38,627 nucleotides of DNA, taken from assembly GCA_001579985.1 (NCBI GenBank), contig LRSR01009561.1, forward strand, positions 1 through 38,627, in the 5' to 3' direction. The position numbers and the translations under genes are program-made. The notes below the pieces were generated by a model. The model was not told the origin of the DNA. It made no database searches and worked only from the letters and a program-made list of their open reading frames with translations. This stretch comes from Hypsibius dujardini (lineage: Eukaryota; Tardigrada; Eutardigrada; Parachela; Hypsibiidae). Positions 1 through 10,959 of this stretch are shown one piece after another; the stretch's first letter is position 1; every line of letters begins with the position of its first letter.

Positions 1-615
1 GTGAATTGGGACTGTGAATGAAACTGCTTCCACCCACGCGGGAATATTCTAAATAAATACTTCGGGTCGCGTTCGATTTCTGCGGAATTTTCACCTCTTC
101 GTTTTTTGTTCTGTAAACGAACCAAGTCATAGAAACTTCTACATATGCCTCTCAAATTGGGATTGTGAAAAAAAACTCCTTACAATCCACGGAAGAAAAT
201 GTGAAATAAATTTTTCGTTAAATGCGACTTCAAATTTCTCCCTGTTTTCTCCTTGTTCGTTTTGTTCTGTAAATGAACCAAATCATTTGCTGATATGGCT
301 CTGAAAATAGCATTTTGAATGAAAGTTGCTTTCGACGCACAAGGAAATTTTTAAATAATCATTACCGGCTGCATCCAATTTTCGGGGCTTTTTTTCAGCG
401 CTCGTTTTGTTCGCTGACCGAACAAAATCATAAAAACTTGTTCATTTGCCTTCTAAAATAAAATTATAATTGAAACCTTTCTTGAACCTTGAGGGGAAAT
501 TCAAAACCAACGCGCACGTTAGCGCATATAAAATTTTTCAGATTTTTTCCCCCAAGCTGAGCGTTCGTTTTGGTATGCGAACAAACGAACCGCATTATCG
601 CGCATTGTTCACGCT
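1..615. repeat. Diverged tandem repeat, about 155-bp unit, four copies
   Basis: Four head-to-tail units begin near 5, 156, 308 and 463. Each opens with a variant of TTGGGAxTGTGAATGAAA and carries, about 95 bases in, a variant of TTCGTTTTGTTCTGTAAAYGAACC followed by AAATCAT. That core is an inverted repeat in every unit: 98-104 with 115-121, 255-262 with 271-278, 405-413 with 419-427 (9-bp perfect arms), and 563-570 with 583-590. No open reading frame is shared between units, so this is non-coding. It may continue to the left of the window. Confidence 0.7.
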
Positions 616-945
616 CTGTGCCAAGCACCCTTGTGTCAGTGCACTTTTCCAGCACTTTCGAATTTTGCAAAAAGGAAGATAAAAGAATTTGTGTGTAATT
701 AAAAGGCTGCTGCAGCTGATGAGCGGGATAGAGAGCGAGGAGCGGGGAGCGGAGGGCAAATGTGGTTCGGCGTGTAACTAGCGTCGTATGTGTGTGTGTG
801 TTTGAAAAGTGGTGTTAAAGTGGTGTGTGCTCAGCGTGGAGCGGAAAGAACAACACAATTCGCCTTTCCTTTTTCGATTTTGCACTCTTGTGTGTGTGAG
901 TTTTGAGCGATATTTGGTGTAAGCGTTTATATCGGGAGGAAGCGA

Positions 946-978
<33 letters not shown>

Positions 979-1500
979 GATTCCGGTACAAGAGACCCCG
1001 GCACGCGGCGGGGCCTTTTGTTCGGACGTCGGGGTACCCGGGCTGAGGCACAGGAAATTGCTTTGCCGGTCCGCTTAATAGCTAACGTACCAATCATCCT
1101 GCTTGGGAGTCTGTGTATGCAAAGAAGAAAAAGGAAGGGGAAACACACATATACACAGACACACAGTAGAGAGTTGCTGGCTGGATGGATGCGCGGGGGC
1201 AGAGAAAAAAGGGGAACACACCAAAGACAGGAAGGAGTAGGAGGAAGGCGTCCCGGTGTACAGGAAGGGGCACCCCCGGCCGAAACTAACTCGCAGCCAA
1301 CATGAACAGGAAACGCTGGGGATATGGAAATCGGAAGCCCCTTGTGCGCTGTTCATGCGTGATTTCCCGGCCCCGGCAGCCGGGTCGCTGTGCCGGGACT
1401 GGGTTCGTGACTTGTCTATTAAGTGGAGTTTGCACATGACCGTGTGTTGCTGGTTTGCCTGGCTTCTGAACTCATCTGTCTATGAGTTGGTAACCTCGTC
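616..1500. other. Non-coding, purine/pyrimidine-rich stretch with a (CT)n run
   Basis: No convincing coding exon is seen. The stretch holds a GAG-rich block (about 730-760), a TG-rich block (785-800), a perfect (CT)n run at about 946-973, and a GC-rich segment around 1000-1050. A (GA/CT)n run beside GC-rich DNA would suit a GAGA-factor-type promoter or 5'UTR, but no TATA box, initiator or downstream gene could be tied to it. Confidence 0.35.
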
Positions 1501-1503
1501 ATC

Positions 1504-1672
1504 CTGTCTGTCTGTCTACCTGTCTGTCCGTCTGTCTGTCTGTCTGTCTGTTTGTTTGTCTGATTGTCTGTCTGACTGTGAGCCTGTCAGTCTGTGTGTC
1601 TATGTGTCTGTATGTCTGTCTATCTATATGTTTGTTTGTCTGTCTGTCTGATTGTCTGACTGTTCGTCAGCT
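1504..1672. repeat. (CTGT)n-type tetranucleotide array
   Basis: An imperfect CTGT array on the plus strand, with interspersed CTAT, CTGA and TTTG variants. It gives the spurious Cys-Leu-Ser-Val reading frames seen here. Confidence 0.95.
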
Positions 1673-1679
1673 TGTGTCG

Positions 1680-2515
1680 CCTGACTCCACGCCTGGATGT
1701 CTCAAAACTAGCAGTCAGCTGGACTCTCCATTTCCATACTGCGCATTTCAACAAACACAAACCGCGATCTCTCCTCGGTTTTATGATTTAATTTAATGCT
1801 TTATTTATGATGTGATCGGCTTGTTGAATTAGCTGCGGAATCACGTACACTTCAGCCGATCGCGTCAAATATTGACCGACCGACGTCGTCGTCGGGCGAT
1901 ATATATAATAATCACCAGTGATCTTTCACACAGCATATTTAAATGTCCACTCCTGTTATTCAGTCACACAGCACTCTCCCTGAAAAAGCGGGAGCAGCAT
2001 CCATAGGAAGAGGCACACACTCAGAGTCAGTAGCCGACATATTCCCGATCGAAAATGGACATGCATGCATCATCCCCAAACACACACACACAGATCATCC
2101 CGATCAAATTTCACCACTTTCGACGCAGCCGCTCAAGTTCAATTCACCCGTCGTCGACTGACCGGCCCTCAGTTGCGCACAATTTCCACGGGAAATACAA
2201 AACTCTGAACGTGCTCCAAATAAATAATGCACATGCGTGGAAACGAGGCAGGCTATTGTTTTAAACGTGAGAACTCCATTCACTCCCGCCCAGTTGATCA
2301 GGGGGAAAATTCGTATTTACACGTCGATAATTGCAATTTACGGGGAGGGGATTCATTAACAATTCAGTTGGGAGTCACACGCACGCGCCTACACACAACA
2401 CGACGCTGCCGCTCGACTGCGCTGACTGGAAGCGGCCGTCTGGAATTTTCAATTGTCTATTCCGCGAGAAAATGAAATACTAACGAACTATATGTAGACA
2501 TAATGCAAAAAATAA
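1680..2515. other. Unique non-coding sequence
   Basis: No gene is seen. The 1780-1900 part has clustered AT-rich homeodomain-like words (TTTATGATTTAATTTAATG, TTTATTTATGATG) followed by GATCGG- and CGAC-containing sequence. This gives it the look of regulatory rather than random DNA. That is inference from composition only. Confidence 0.3.
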
Positions 2516-2521
2516 ACCGCT

Positions 2522-2721
2522 CTGCCCGACAGATAGACAAACAGGAAGACAAAAAGAACAACAGACAGAAAAACAGATAGAAAAGCAGGCAGCTAGGCAG
2601 GCAAACAAACACAAGCAGGCAGGCAGGCAAACAGTCAGTCAAGCAGGCAGGCAGGCAAAGAGTCAGTCAGTCAGGCAAGCAGGCAGACAAACAGGTCGAC
2701 AGACAAATCGCCAAACAGACA

Positions 2722-2763
<42 letters not shown>

Positions 2764-2765
2764 GA
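2522..2765. repeat. (CAGA/CAGG)n tetranucleotide array
   Basis: The complement-strand orientation of the CTGT family. It is degenerate from 2522 and becomes a perfect (CAGA)n run at about 2717-2763. Confidence 0.95.
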
Positions 2766-2769
2766 ACAG

Positions 2770-3835
2770 ATAGGAACCAACTTAAAGACTAAAGAGTACA
2801 GTAAAACAGGCAACAAATCTAACTTTTGCATCATGTCTTCCAACGGGATGTATTGAAATTCCAGCGTTCATGTTTCCACGACTCAAATAGGTGCTTCGAT
2901 GACATTCAAAGCCCTATGCGAAGTGATGACTGATGATCGATCACTGGGCGGAGGAAAAATATGAATATCCATGAAGTTATGGCATTAGCGTCCAGTCTGG
3001 GCAGCGCAGAGGCATGCCTGACTCCTGACCTGTCATTAACTTCTCACGCAACAGAGTACTAAAAAGTTCCACCCTTTATCCCGGCGTTCGGTCGTGGCTA
3101 ATGTTATTTATGTGCCCCGCCACGTGTGCGCCCAATGCCGGTCATTTCAATCACGGCGCATATTTTCCCCGAACGACTAGTACTTGCACAAATTTTTAAC
3201 GAATCCATGTATTGAGTCTGCCAAAATAAGTAAAATACATTAATTCAAAACAAAAAACTTACGGAACGGCAGAATTTTTAATAACCAAAAACTGAATAAG
3301 AAAATAAAATATCACAGCAAAAAAACCATGCAAAAAATATATCTACATATCAATTTTTTTCAGGAATGCCGAAATTTTCAGTAACCGAAAATTAAATAAA
3401 TAAAGTGATCAATTAATGAACTTTCGTAAAGGTCAAGTGACGTTCCAACCGTCATCACTTTAGTAATGAAAGTTCCCATCTCTAGTAAGTTTTTCCAGGT
3501 CGCGCCTGTGGGATTTAACCGCACACAATCCTGTATCGGAGGATCGGGAGAAGCAAAACAACAATACCAGCGGACGTCATTGAACGTATATTTTGCGGGG
3601 AGTCCATTTTATTGTTGATGCCGAACCGAAAATAATATCGGCATCGACCGATCAAGAGAGGGAGCTATGGAGAGGAAGAGGGAGGAGAGAAAGAGCGAGG
3701 GACCTCCTCTTACGGACGCAAGCACTTTGGCGTGCACACGCGCGCGCTCCGCACAACCTTTAACAAACTGCCAGCACGAACGGAACCGGGATTGAGAGAA
3801 TCGAGCTCGCCCCAAGTCCCGGCGCGACGCCGGAA
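2770..3835. other. Unique non-coding sequence with a degenerate ~100-bp duplication
   Basis: No coding exon is seen. Two copies of a GGAAYGxCxGAATTTT..AATAACCxAAAA-type segment lie near 3263-3310 and 3362-3405. A compact GC-rich patch with a CACGTG E-box lies near 3121 (CCGCCACGTGTGCGC). An AG-rich patch lies at about 3655-3710. Confidence 0.35.
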
Positions 3836-4002
3836 ATGCTGTTGATCAAAGCAGTTCAAGTAAATTCCAATTTTGTCGTTTGTGTGTGGATGTCTATATG
3901 TCCTGCCTTGCCTTGTCTTGCCTGTGTACTCGCAGGCGGCGGATATGCCATTTTACACGGGAAGCCGGCTTCGGTTCCTGTTAACAAGCTCCACTGCCTG
4001 CC

Positions 4003-4106
4003 TATATGTTTGTCTGCCTGTCTACCTGTCTGTCTTGTCTGTCTGCGTGTCTGTCTATCTGTCTGTTTGTCTTGCTGTTTGCCTGTCTTGCCTGCCTGCC
4101 TGTCTC

Positions 4107-4145
<39 letters not shown>

Positions 4146-4190
4146 CTCTCTCTCTCTCTCTCTGTCTCTCTGCCTGCCTGTCTGTCTGAC
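4003..4190. repeat. (CTGT)n array followed by (CT)n
   Basis: CTGT/CTGC/CTTG repeats pass into a (CT)n run at about 4142-4163 and back to CTGT. Reading frames over it encode only low-complexity Cys-Leu-Ser or Asp-Arg-Gln repeats. Confidence 0.95.
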
Positions 4191-4439
4191 GAGAGAACGC
4201 GAGCGGGGAGGATAAAGTCCTCCCAACACGAGGCGGAAACTTCGCGGAAATGGTTTTTGTACTTTAAATCAAGAGGTCCTATATGTGGGGCACGATCAGC
4301 CGCTTCCGGGGTTCTTTCCGCTTGCCGGTCGCGACATGGAACTTGGTGGTGCATATATAGCTTAATCCACCCCCTCATTCTCACCCTTACCCCCTACTGT
4401 TGGTTAACTGTATACTCTTGCGATAAAAACATCTGGTAC

Positions 4440-4960
4440 CACAGTTAATATTAGTTGTAATAATAATTAAAATAATGATAAAATAGTAAAAAATATAAAG
4501 TAATAAGAAAATAGTAATAAAATAGTAATGATTTATGAATAACTATAAAATGCGTAACATCTGTAAACAAGGTAAGTTTTAGTTCTAATAATAATTAGAA
4601 TCAAAACAATATATACTAAAATAATAAATATTTAAAAATAATGAAAAAAGTAATAAAATGGCAATACAATAATAATAAAATACAGAGCCTAAGGTTGTGT
4701 CGGATTGACACTTGTGAGCATAGTCCTCACCAAATGTATACCACTGAAATATATTTCTTATTTTGATTCTCTAATAACATTAAAATATTATCTTTTTTAT
4801 AAATTGCTAACTGTATTGTAGATTGGTCTCTTGTATATATTTGTTTATCATTTCGTTTATTTAAAAATAGTCTTCGGTAAGCCTAATCGTTATGACGCCA
4901 TGTTGAATATAAATAAATAAATATATATATACTCGACTCGGGGTCACTTGCCTTGAATAG
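4440..4960. other. AT-rich low-complexity block
   Basis: The DNA is made mostly of AATAATAA and AAATAGTAA words, ending in AATAAATAAATATATATATA at about 4908-4929. Nothing coding is seen. Confidence 0.7.
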
Positions 4961-5545
4961 GTATATTCGGCTATAGGTTATTACGCTACAGCTGCCACTA
5001 AATCAGTTCTGTAAAGTGAATGCATTTATTTCGGGTACGAGGACATATTCAAGCCTGTCGGAAATGTGTGTTCTAAAAGCGTTTTGGTGTGGAAACATTT
5101 CTGGAGGAAAGGTTACGTGACCTATACTGTATGGCTGTACTGTAACGCAGGCTACCGCCCTATCGCTTTGTCTGCTGGCGTGCAGTCCAGACATGTATTG
5201 ATATTCATAGTCCGCACACTAGAGTTGCTGTGTGTAATAAGCTCTGATTATGCTACGCGCGCCACACACACCGCGAGTAATTAATGGCGTAATGTTGGTC
5301 CCCGTGCTGCATAATAAACGGCTCTTTAAGCAGCGTCCAAACAATACACAGCCCCGACGATCTGGCGCGAGTGAACTGCGTTTTAGATTGTGTAAATGTT
5401 ATTGATTAATCGGGTGCCGCCGGGCGGAGGCGAAGGAATTAAATTGGCCGACATTTGATTCGGCAGCCGGTATCCCAGAGAGCGGGGCAGTTAACCCATA
5501 GTATTCAACACTTCGTTCTAATCTGTATGTACAGACAGACAGAGA
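4961..5545. other. Unique non-coding block, possible regulatory element
   Basis: No exon is recognised. The 5380-5500 part has unusually mixed composition: TGTTATTGATTAATCGGG, then a GC-rich CGCCGGGCGG stretch, then GGAATTAAATTGG. These are homeodomain-like core words in a non-repetitive context. The regulatory reading is inference. Confidence 0.3.
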
Positions 5546-5747
5546 CTTGCCTATAGCTGGATCCATAGTAGTGCCTGTGTCTGTATTTGTGCCTGTGTCT
5601 ATGTATACGCTCTCTGCGTATATGGTCTGAATCTGTATGTACCTATGCCTACGCCGATGTCTGGATATATGTCTCTATCGTCTCTATGATTCTATGTCTG
5701 TGTCTGTGTCAATCGTCAATGCCTAAACAGACACATTTATTTATGAT

Positions 5748-5829
5748 CTGTGTCTGTGTCTGTGTCTGTGTCTGTGTCTGTGTCTGTGTCTGTGTCTGTG
5801 TCTGTGTCTGTGTCTGTGTCTGTGTCTGT
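5748..5829. repeat. Perfect (TGTGTC)n hexanucleotide array
   Basis: About 13-14 uninterrupted TGTGTC units. It differs from the surrounding CTGT tetramers in unit length and in its perfect homogeneity. Confidence 0.95.
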
Positions 5830-6605
5830 TTGTCCGGTCCATGCATTTGTCTGTTTCCTCAATCCATCATGTTTCTATGTCCGACTGGTATCCCTAATGG
5901 ATCTCATCGTTTTTCACATGAGAACCCAGCGTGAAAACGTTACAAATGACCAGATTTGCTCACTGCCTCGAAGAAAGACTACACCGTCCGTCGCCGCCGT
6001 CCAAAGCACTTTCATCCCAGCGCGCGCACGCCGCACACACTGTGGCACACACACACATACTGCGTCCCTAATAAATGCCTTTTTAATAAAGCCCTGGGAT
6101 TTCAGGCGATGGATCAAAGAGTGAATGATGACAATATGTTTGCATTTATCGCCGTGGAATATCATTCAATTCGTATTCATTCGATAAACAGGGACGACTG
6201 CACGGGATGAGGGAGAGAGAGGGAGGGAGAGAAAGAGTGCCGGATCTGATCGAATTTCTGGAGCTCTCTCAGTCGGGAGCAGAGATTGCCCCGTGTGACT
6301 ATTATTGAGATCAACTTGTCCCTCCGGTCCCCGACGTTTGCGCCACCGCCGCCGTTCTATTAACCCTTTCTTCTTCTTCACTTCCTCCTGCATCCTTGCG
6401 TTGCCTTTCATAAGATCGGAAATATTTTATCGGTCACATACCATTTATCCAGTTAGTAAGAGTCCCTAGATCCGAACGACCGGTAGGATGAAGAGCAAAC
6501 GGAAGGAAATGGTTTCCTAACCTTTCAGTCAGGTCCTCGTAAGTTCCCCGGCCCTAAGCCATTCAGGCTTGGAGGTCCTAGAAGTCTCGATAATTCTTCC
6601 GATAG
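5830..6605. other. Unique non-coding sequence
   Basis: No gene is seen. The 6055-6190 segment is AT-rich with TTTAATAAAG, a TCF-like GATCAAAG and TTTGCATTTATCG words. The 6205-6240 segment is a GA-rich run. Confidence 0.3.
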
Positions 6606-6609
6606 ATGT

Positions 6610-6611
<2 letters not shown>

Positions 6612-6656
<45 letters not shown>

Positions 6657-6880
6657 ATGTTTGTCTGTCTGTTAGTTTGTCTGTCTTTCTGTTTGGCTGT
6701 CTGTATAACTGTCTAACTGCCTTTATGACTTACTCTCTATCTGCATGCATGCCCGCCTGCCTGTATAGGCTCTGTTCATCTATCTGGTTGTCTATCTGGC
6801 TGGCTCCCTCCCGGTCGCCTGTCTGTCTGTCTATATGTGTCTGTATTTGTCCAATTGTCTGCCTGCCTGTATTACATGAC
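6612..6880. repeat. (CTGT)n tetranucleotide array
   Basis: A perfect CTGT run at about 6613-6657, followed by a degenerate tail of CTAT, CTGC and CTGG variants to about 6880. Confidence 0.93.
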
Positions 6881-7130
6881 TGTATAGTTTACTCGTGTCT
6901 GCCCATCGCAACGCTTGGACACTTCGGTGGTTGAGAATCAGTCCTATACCATATCACACCACTTCCCACGCTCGCACGACTGGCGCCATCTGCCTTCTTA
7001 CGAACTAGCTTAGTTAATCGAGAGCAACTTGAATGGTGGAGTATATATCAAACCATCTCCAAACTTTGAGCATTATTTAATTTTTTTTAGAAAAAGTAAT
7101 TGAACTTATTATTGGCGTTATTTTTCTCAC

Positions 7131-7705
7131 GTAATTAGAGGCTCCTCTGGTCTTAGCCTTACTTTCAGTCAGTTCCTGATCCACGTAAAAACCACCTCGG
7201 TGCGCCATCTTGCCGTGCGAGTCCTGATGATGACTGCCAAGAGAACCGCGCCCGCTGGGCGGGTAACCATCGTGCACCGCTGAGTCTGTTGCAAGTAAAA
7301 GACGATGAGCGAAATTCATACGTGTATAATTTTTGCTGATCTTGCATCCGATAGGTGGCGCTGATCTCACATTCACTCCTACCCTTATTGGTGGGATAGT
7401 AGTTAGCCTCCGATTTGATGATGCTATGTTGGCGCGAATCTAATGATGAACAAACAAATACGACAAATATTAAATATAACGTTCTCAAGTAATTTAAAAT
7501 ACACTTTCTGCATACCTTTGTCGGGATCACCATTCGTCTGCCGACCGTAACTTCCTTCGTTTGCAGCTAGATTGCCTGACCGCTCCATATCTGTTTGGAA
7601 ACAGATACTAGTTCATAGAGGTACTGGTACGTTCGTACATGCAGACAAACAAACAGACACACACACAGACTGAGACACAGACAGACAGACAGACAGAAAG
7701 ACAGA

Positions 7706-7738
<33 letters not shown>

Positions 7739-8136
7739 AACAGACAGACAGACAAATGCGACAGATAATCGTGACCGTAATCGACAAAATATGCACAGGC
7801 ATACAGACAAATTTGGCGCTCACCGTAATAGTGACGCTTGCTGGCGCTGCCACCACCGGTCAGTTGGTGCTGACCACCTCCGCTACTGGTGCGACTTCCT
7901 TGATGGCCACGGTTGCCGAGACCCCCGTCCCCCAAACCAGCGGTGCTGGAGTAGCCGGAAAACTGATCATGCTGTCGTTGCTGCTGTGCGTTGTTAGTGC
8001 CGTCATGCCGGGCCATATTAACAGGGTTCTGTTGCTGGCAGTTAGTGATCACCGACGAGGCGGTCGTCCGCTGCTGCTCACCCATGTCCTGGCGACCGTA
8101 TCCGCCGCTGGTGTCTTGGTCGTACTGGCTGGGCAT
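7131..8136 (-). CDS. Gln/Gly/Ser-rich disordered protein, 5' exons (3' end not found)
   Basis: Not recognised. Exon 1 is 8136-7824 from ATG to a G|GTGAGC donor, exon 2 is 7590-7516 (acceptor TTTCCAAACAG, donor G|GTATGC), and exon 3 is 7285 to about 7131 (acceptor TTGCAACAG, possible donor TAC|GTGAGA). Phases close, giving about 181 residues. The product has no hydrophobic core. It is rich in Gln, Gly, Ser, His, Asn and Asp, with QQQ runs, GGG runs and the motif SYGRQ/GYGRQ twice (residues about 12 and 119). No signal peptide or membrane segment is seen. If exon 3 is read through, a stop comes at 7077. The last exon was not found; one in-frame candidate segment lies near 7000-6890. Intron 1 holds a GACA array. 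It could be a prion-like RNA-associated protein or a hydrophilin; composition alone does not decide. Confidence 0.5.
7640..7756. repeat. (CAGA)n array in an intron
   Basis: CAGA/CAAA tetramers on the plus strand, mixed with ACACAG. It lies in the first intron of the minus-strand Gln/Gly-rich gene, so the pre-mRNA reads CUGU. Confidence 0.93.
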
Positions 8137-8660
8137 CTTGCAAGGTTAAATTGCTGGCAGAACTGTTGGATCGGTTTAGCGTTTTCCGCGTCGGACCAAT
8201 CTGGAGTTACATAACATCATGTAATGCTAATAAGTAATTTTACATATTTTGCGAAATTCAGCTACTTTTTTCAGCTTTTTCTCAACAAACGTCTGGCGAG
8301 ATGAGGCACAACATGACTGAAACTCCTTAGAGTGTAGTAGAACCCTTGTCTGGCTATATTTTTTAGCAATACGTCGTATTGCACTTAGTGTTTATTTATT
8401 AGTCCTAGTCTTCTTGTAGTATTGTCTGACTCTTGTCAGACAAAACTTTTCCGATGCCTGTTAGAGTACCAGTGTCGGTTAAATATCGTGTTAGACTTTA
8501 AATAAAGTAATAATAGATTAAACCCACCGGCAAAGTTTATTTAAATAAAGTACTTAATTTATCTAAAAAAGCCGCACTTAAAATAATTTATTATTTAAAA
8601 TAAGATTTTACATGAAATATCCCAGTATTATAATAAATTTAGTGATTTTAATAAAAAAAT
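8137..8660. other. Upstream region of the Gln/Gly-rich gene; AT-rich
   Basis: The first ~75 bases above the ATG are mixed in composition (probable 5'UTR). Beyond about 8340 the DNA is AT-rich with TTTAAATAAAGTA words. No TATA box could be placed with confidence. Confidence 0.3.
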
Positions 8661-8675
8661 GCTTTTAAATATCGA

Positions 8676-8741
8676 TTGGACAGACAGACAAACAGACACA
8701 GACAAACAGACTGAGAAACAGACAGACAGACAGACTGAGAA

Positions 8742-8800
<59 letters not shown>
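8676..8800. repeat. (CAGA)n tetranucleotide array
   Basis: Almost perfect CAGA from about 8740 to 8797, with CTGAGAAA interruptions before it. Confidence 0.95.
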
Positions 8801-8840
8801 CTGACTACCTACCGTACCTACTTCGTTGCCTTGATGCATA

Positions 8841-10480
8841 AAGCATTGTCCCGAAATAAGTTGTAATAAGCATATATACTAATTATACGATTGTTTTTAC
8901 ATTAAAAAAATTCGCGGGAAACCCAGACAGATCTACCATGTGCGTCTGCAGGCAGTTCACATTATTGTATTTTAGAGCTCGAGTCTTGAAATATTTGAAT
9001 TGTCGTTCACGTCATATCCGGTAGTCGCAGTCACGTTTCTACAGTACACCTGTTCCTATAGGAATCCTCCCTTGCATTTTCAACTCTAAAATGTATATGC
9101 CTGTACACACCTGTATTTTTCAGTTGTCTACTCCCCCCTCCAGACCTTTCCTAAATAAACTGTATATATTGTCACAGTGTGTATCATCATGTCCGAAGTC
9201 ACTCTTGATCACCTCACGCTCGCACACGTCCTCGTGACCCGTAATTATCCAATTCACAGGCACGACAACATACAGACCAGCCTCCCAACAACAAGAGCCG
9301 CACAACAGGAGCGGCTAATAAGCAACAATTACACGTCCCTTCCAGGCAGAAGTTGGAGCGAAAGAAAAAGCGGGCATCAAACGAGGCTGGAAGATCGCAA
9401 ACCCCGGTGTGCAACACTGTATCTCATTTTACAGTATATACTGCATACACAATGTAGGAGGGGTGGATACACAATAATCATTACTCCGGTATACAGGCAT
9501 TTGAATAGGAGGACAGGGGCGTACATATATATAAATACACGGGGTGAAAATGGCGCACTGTCACGGAAAGGCGATCTCAATGAATGCGGCCAACAATTAC
9601 GGCCATTATCTCTGCCTTCCTCTTTCCTACATATAATATATATATATATATATTCCCTAAATAATAATAACAGCCTGCCAGCAATTATATAATACGGTCA
9701 TCCTGTATAAGAGGCAGAGAGATATTACAGGGATTGGAGAAGAGGGCAGAGAGAGAGAGAGAGAGAGATCAAATTGCGTGTCTCGCGAAATGTTTGCGTG
9801 TCTTATGCGCCAGAGAAGGACTGTTTTCTCTGTTGCTGCAGGAAAGACACTTTCCTTCCTCCAGATCTTTCGTCGTCGGGCACTTATTTCCCATGCCGAT
9901 GGCAAAGAAAGAGAGGGGCTCGTTTTTGAACGGGACGAATGGAGGAAATGTTGAAGCGGCCGCATGAGTGAGGGATCTCTGCCTGGAGAAGTATATGTCA
10001 AAGGGGAGCCATTACTGATGGCTTCTGCGTCACTGCTGATGCGGACTATACGCGGTGAAGAGGGATGCTAAGGCTGATGGTACAATTTGAATGGGAATTG
10101 GGGACACGCGTTTGGGCAGATGTCCGTGCACACACGGAGAGAGGGCAAATGGAAAATTACCTTTTGCGAGGTATCACCTGTCCAAAATTTGTCTGTATTA
10201 GCCATCGATATGACCTGCCTGACACAACCATTAATCGGTGGTTGAGGTAATCGCTCGTGTAGGAGAAGTAATCGTAATTGTGAGTTATTACAACATAGCA
10301 CTGCATGACCCTTTCACAATTTCGGTGGCACGGTGCATCGTACATCGTGTGGTTGGTCTCGGCTCAACAATCTTGCACCTGTTTTACGGTGCTGGAGAAA
10401 GTTTTGAATCCCGTTAAATTCATACATGCATTATAGATCGACTGTACACCGACACGTGAGAAACTGAAACTCGGTTTGTT
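8841..10480. other. Non-coding, no recognised gene
   Basis: Several reading frames up to 171 codons occur, but none has recognisable domains or a consistent exon structure. Simple-sequence patches are (TA)n at about 9636-9652 and (GA)n at about 9749-9769. Confidence 0.35.
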
Positions 10481-10481
10481 T

Positions 10482-10493
10482 TGCTGTCTGTCG

Positions 10494-10540
<47 letters not shown>

Positions 10541-10640
10541 GCCTGTCTGTCTGTCTGTCTGTCTGCCTGCCTGTCTGTCTCTCTGTCTCTCTGTTTGTCT
10601 GTTTGTCTGTTTGTTTGTTTGCCTGTTTGTCTGACTATCA
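10482..10640. repeat. (CTGT)n tetranucleotide array
   Basis: A near-perfect CTGT array with CTGC and TTTG variants on the plus strand. Confidence 0.95.
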
Positions 10641-10959
10641 GAACGTTAGTAACCTTACATTCTAATTAATGTCTGTCTGCCTCTTAGTTCGCAAACGTAC
10701 ACGCCCGTCTGTTTGTGTCACACATCCAGTGGCAAGACCAGAAAGTTTGTGACCTTCAAACGCCTTTTACCAAGGTTGCACTTACTCATAGAACTAAATC
10801 TATACGGTACCTCACCAAAAGAATTTCTAATTTGTGAATTTCAATTGCGCGATTTCACACAAGCAATGCTTATGAATGACCTTTTTGGTTAAAAAAATCG
10901 TCCCTTTACCATTTCCACACGTGACAAAACCGGAATCAGCTGTGTGGGTGTGGGCTAAG

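Noticed and set aside
778-1051. Frames with Arg-Glu repeats
   Set aside because: They are the translation of a (CT)n run; no gene structure surrounds it.
1504-1672. Open frames encoding Cys-Leu-Ser-Val repeats (also at 4003-4190, 6612-6880, 8676-8800, 10482-10640, 34232-34442)
   Set aside because: They are direct translations of CTGT/GACA microsatellites in all frames and both strands, with no flanking domain or exon structure.
2522-2765. CRISPR-like regular spacing of repeats
   Set aside because: The units are 4-bp microsatellites without unique spacers, in a eukaryotic, intron-rich context.
7077-7130. Extension of the Gln/Gly-rich exon 3 to a stop at 7077
   Set aside because: The extension is AT-rich, changes composition sharply and follows a GTGAGA donor, so it is more likely intron; not excluded.
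9177-9692. 171-codon open frame on the plus strand
   Set aside because: No recognisable domain, it includes translated (TA)n, and no supporting splice sites were found.
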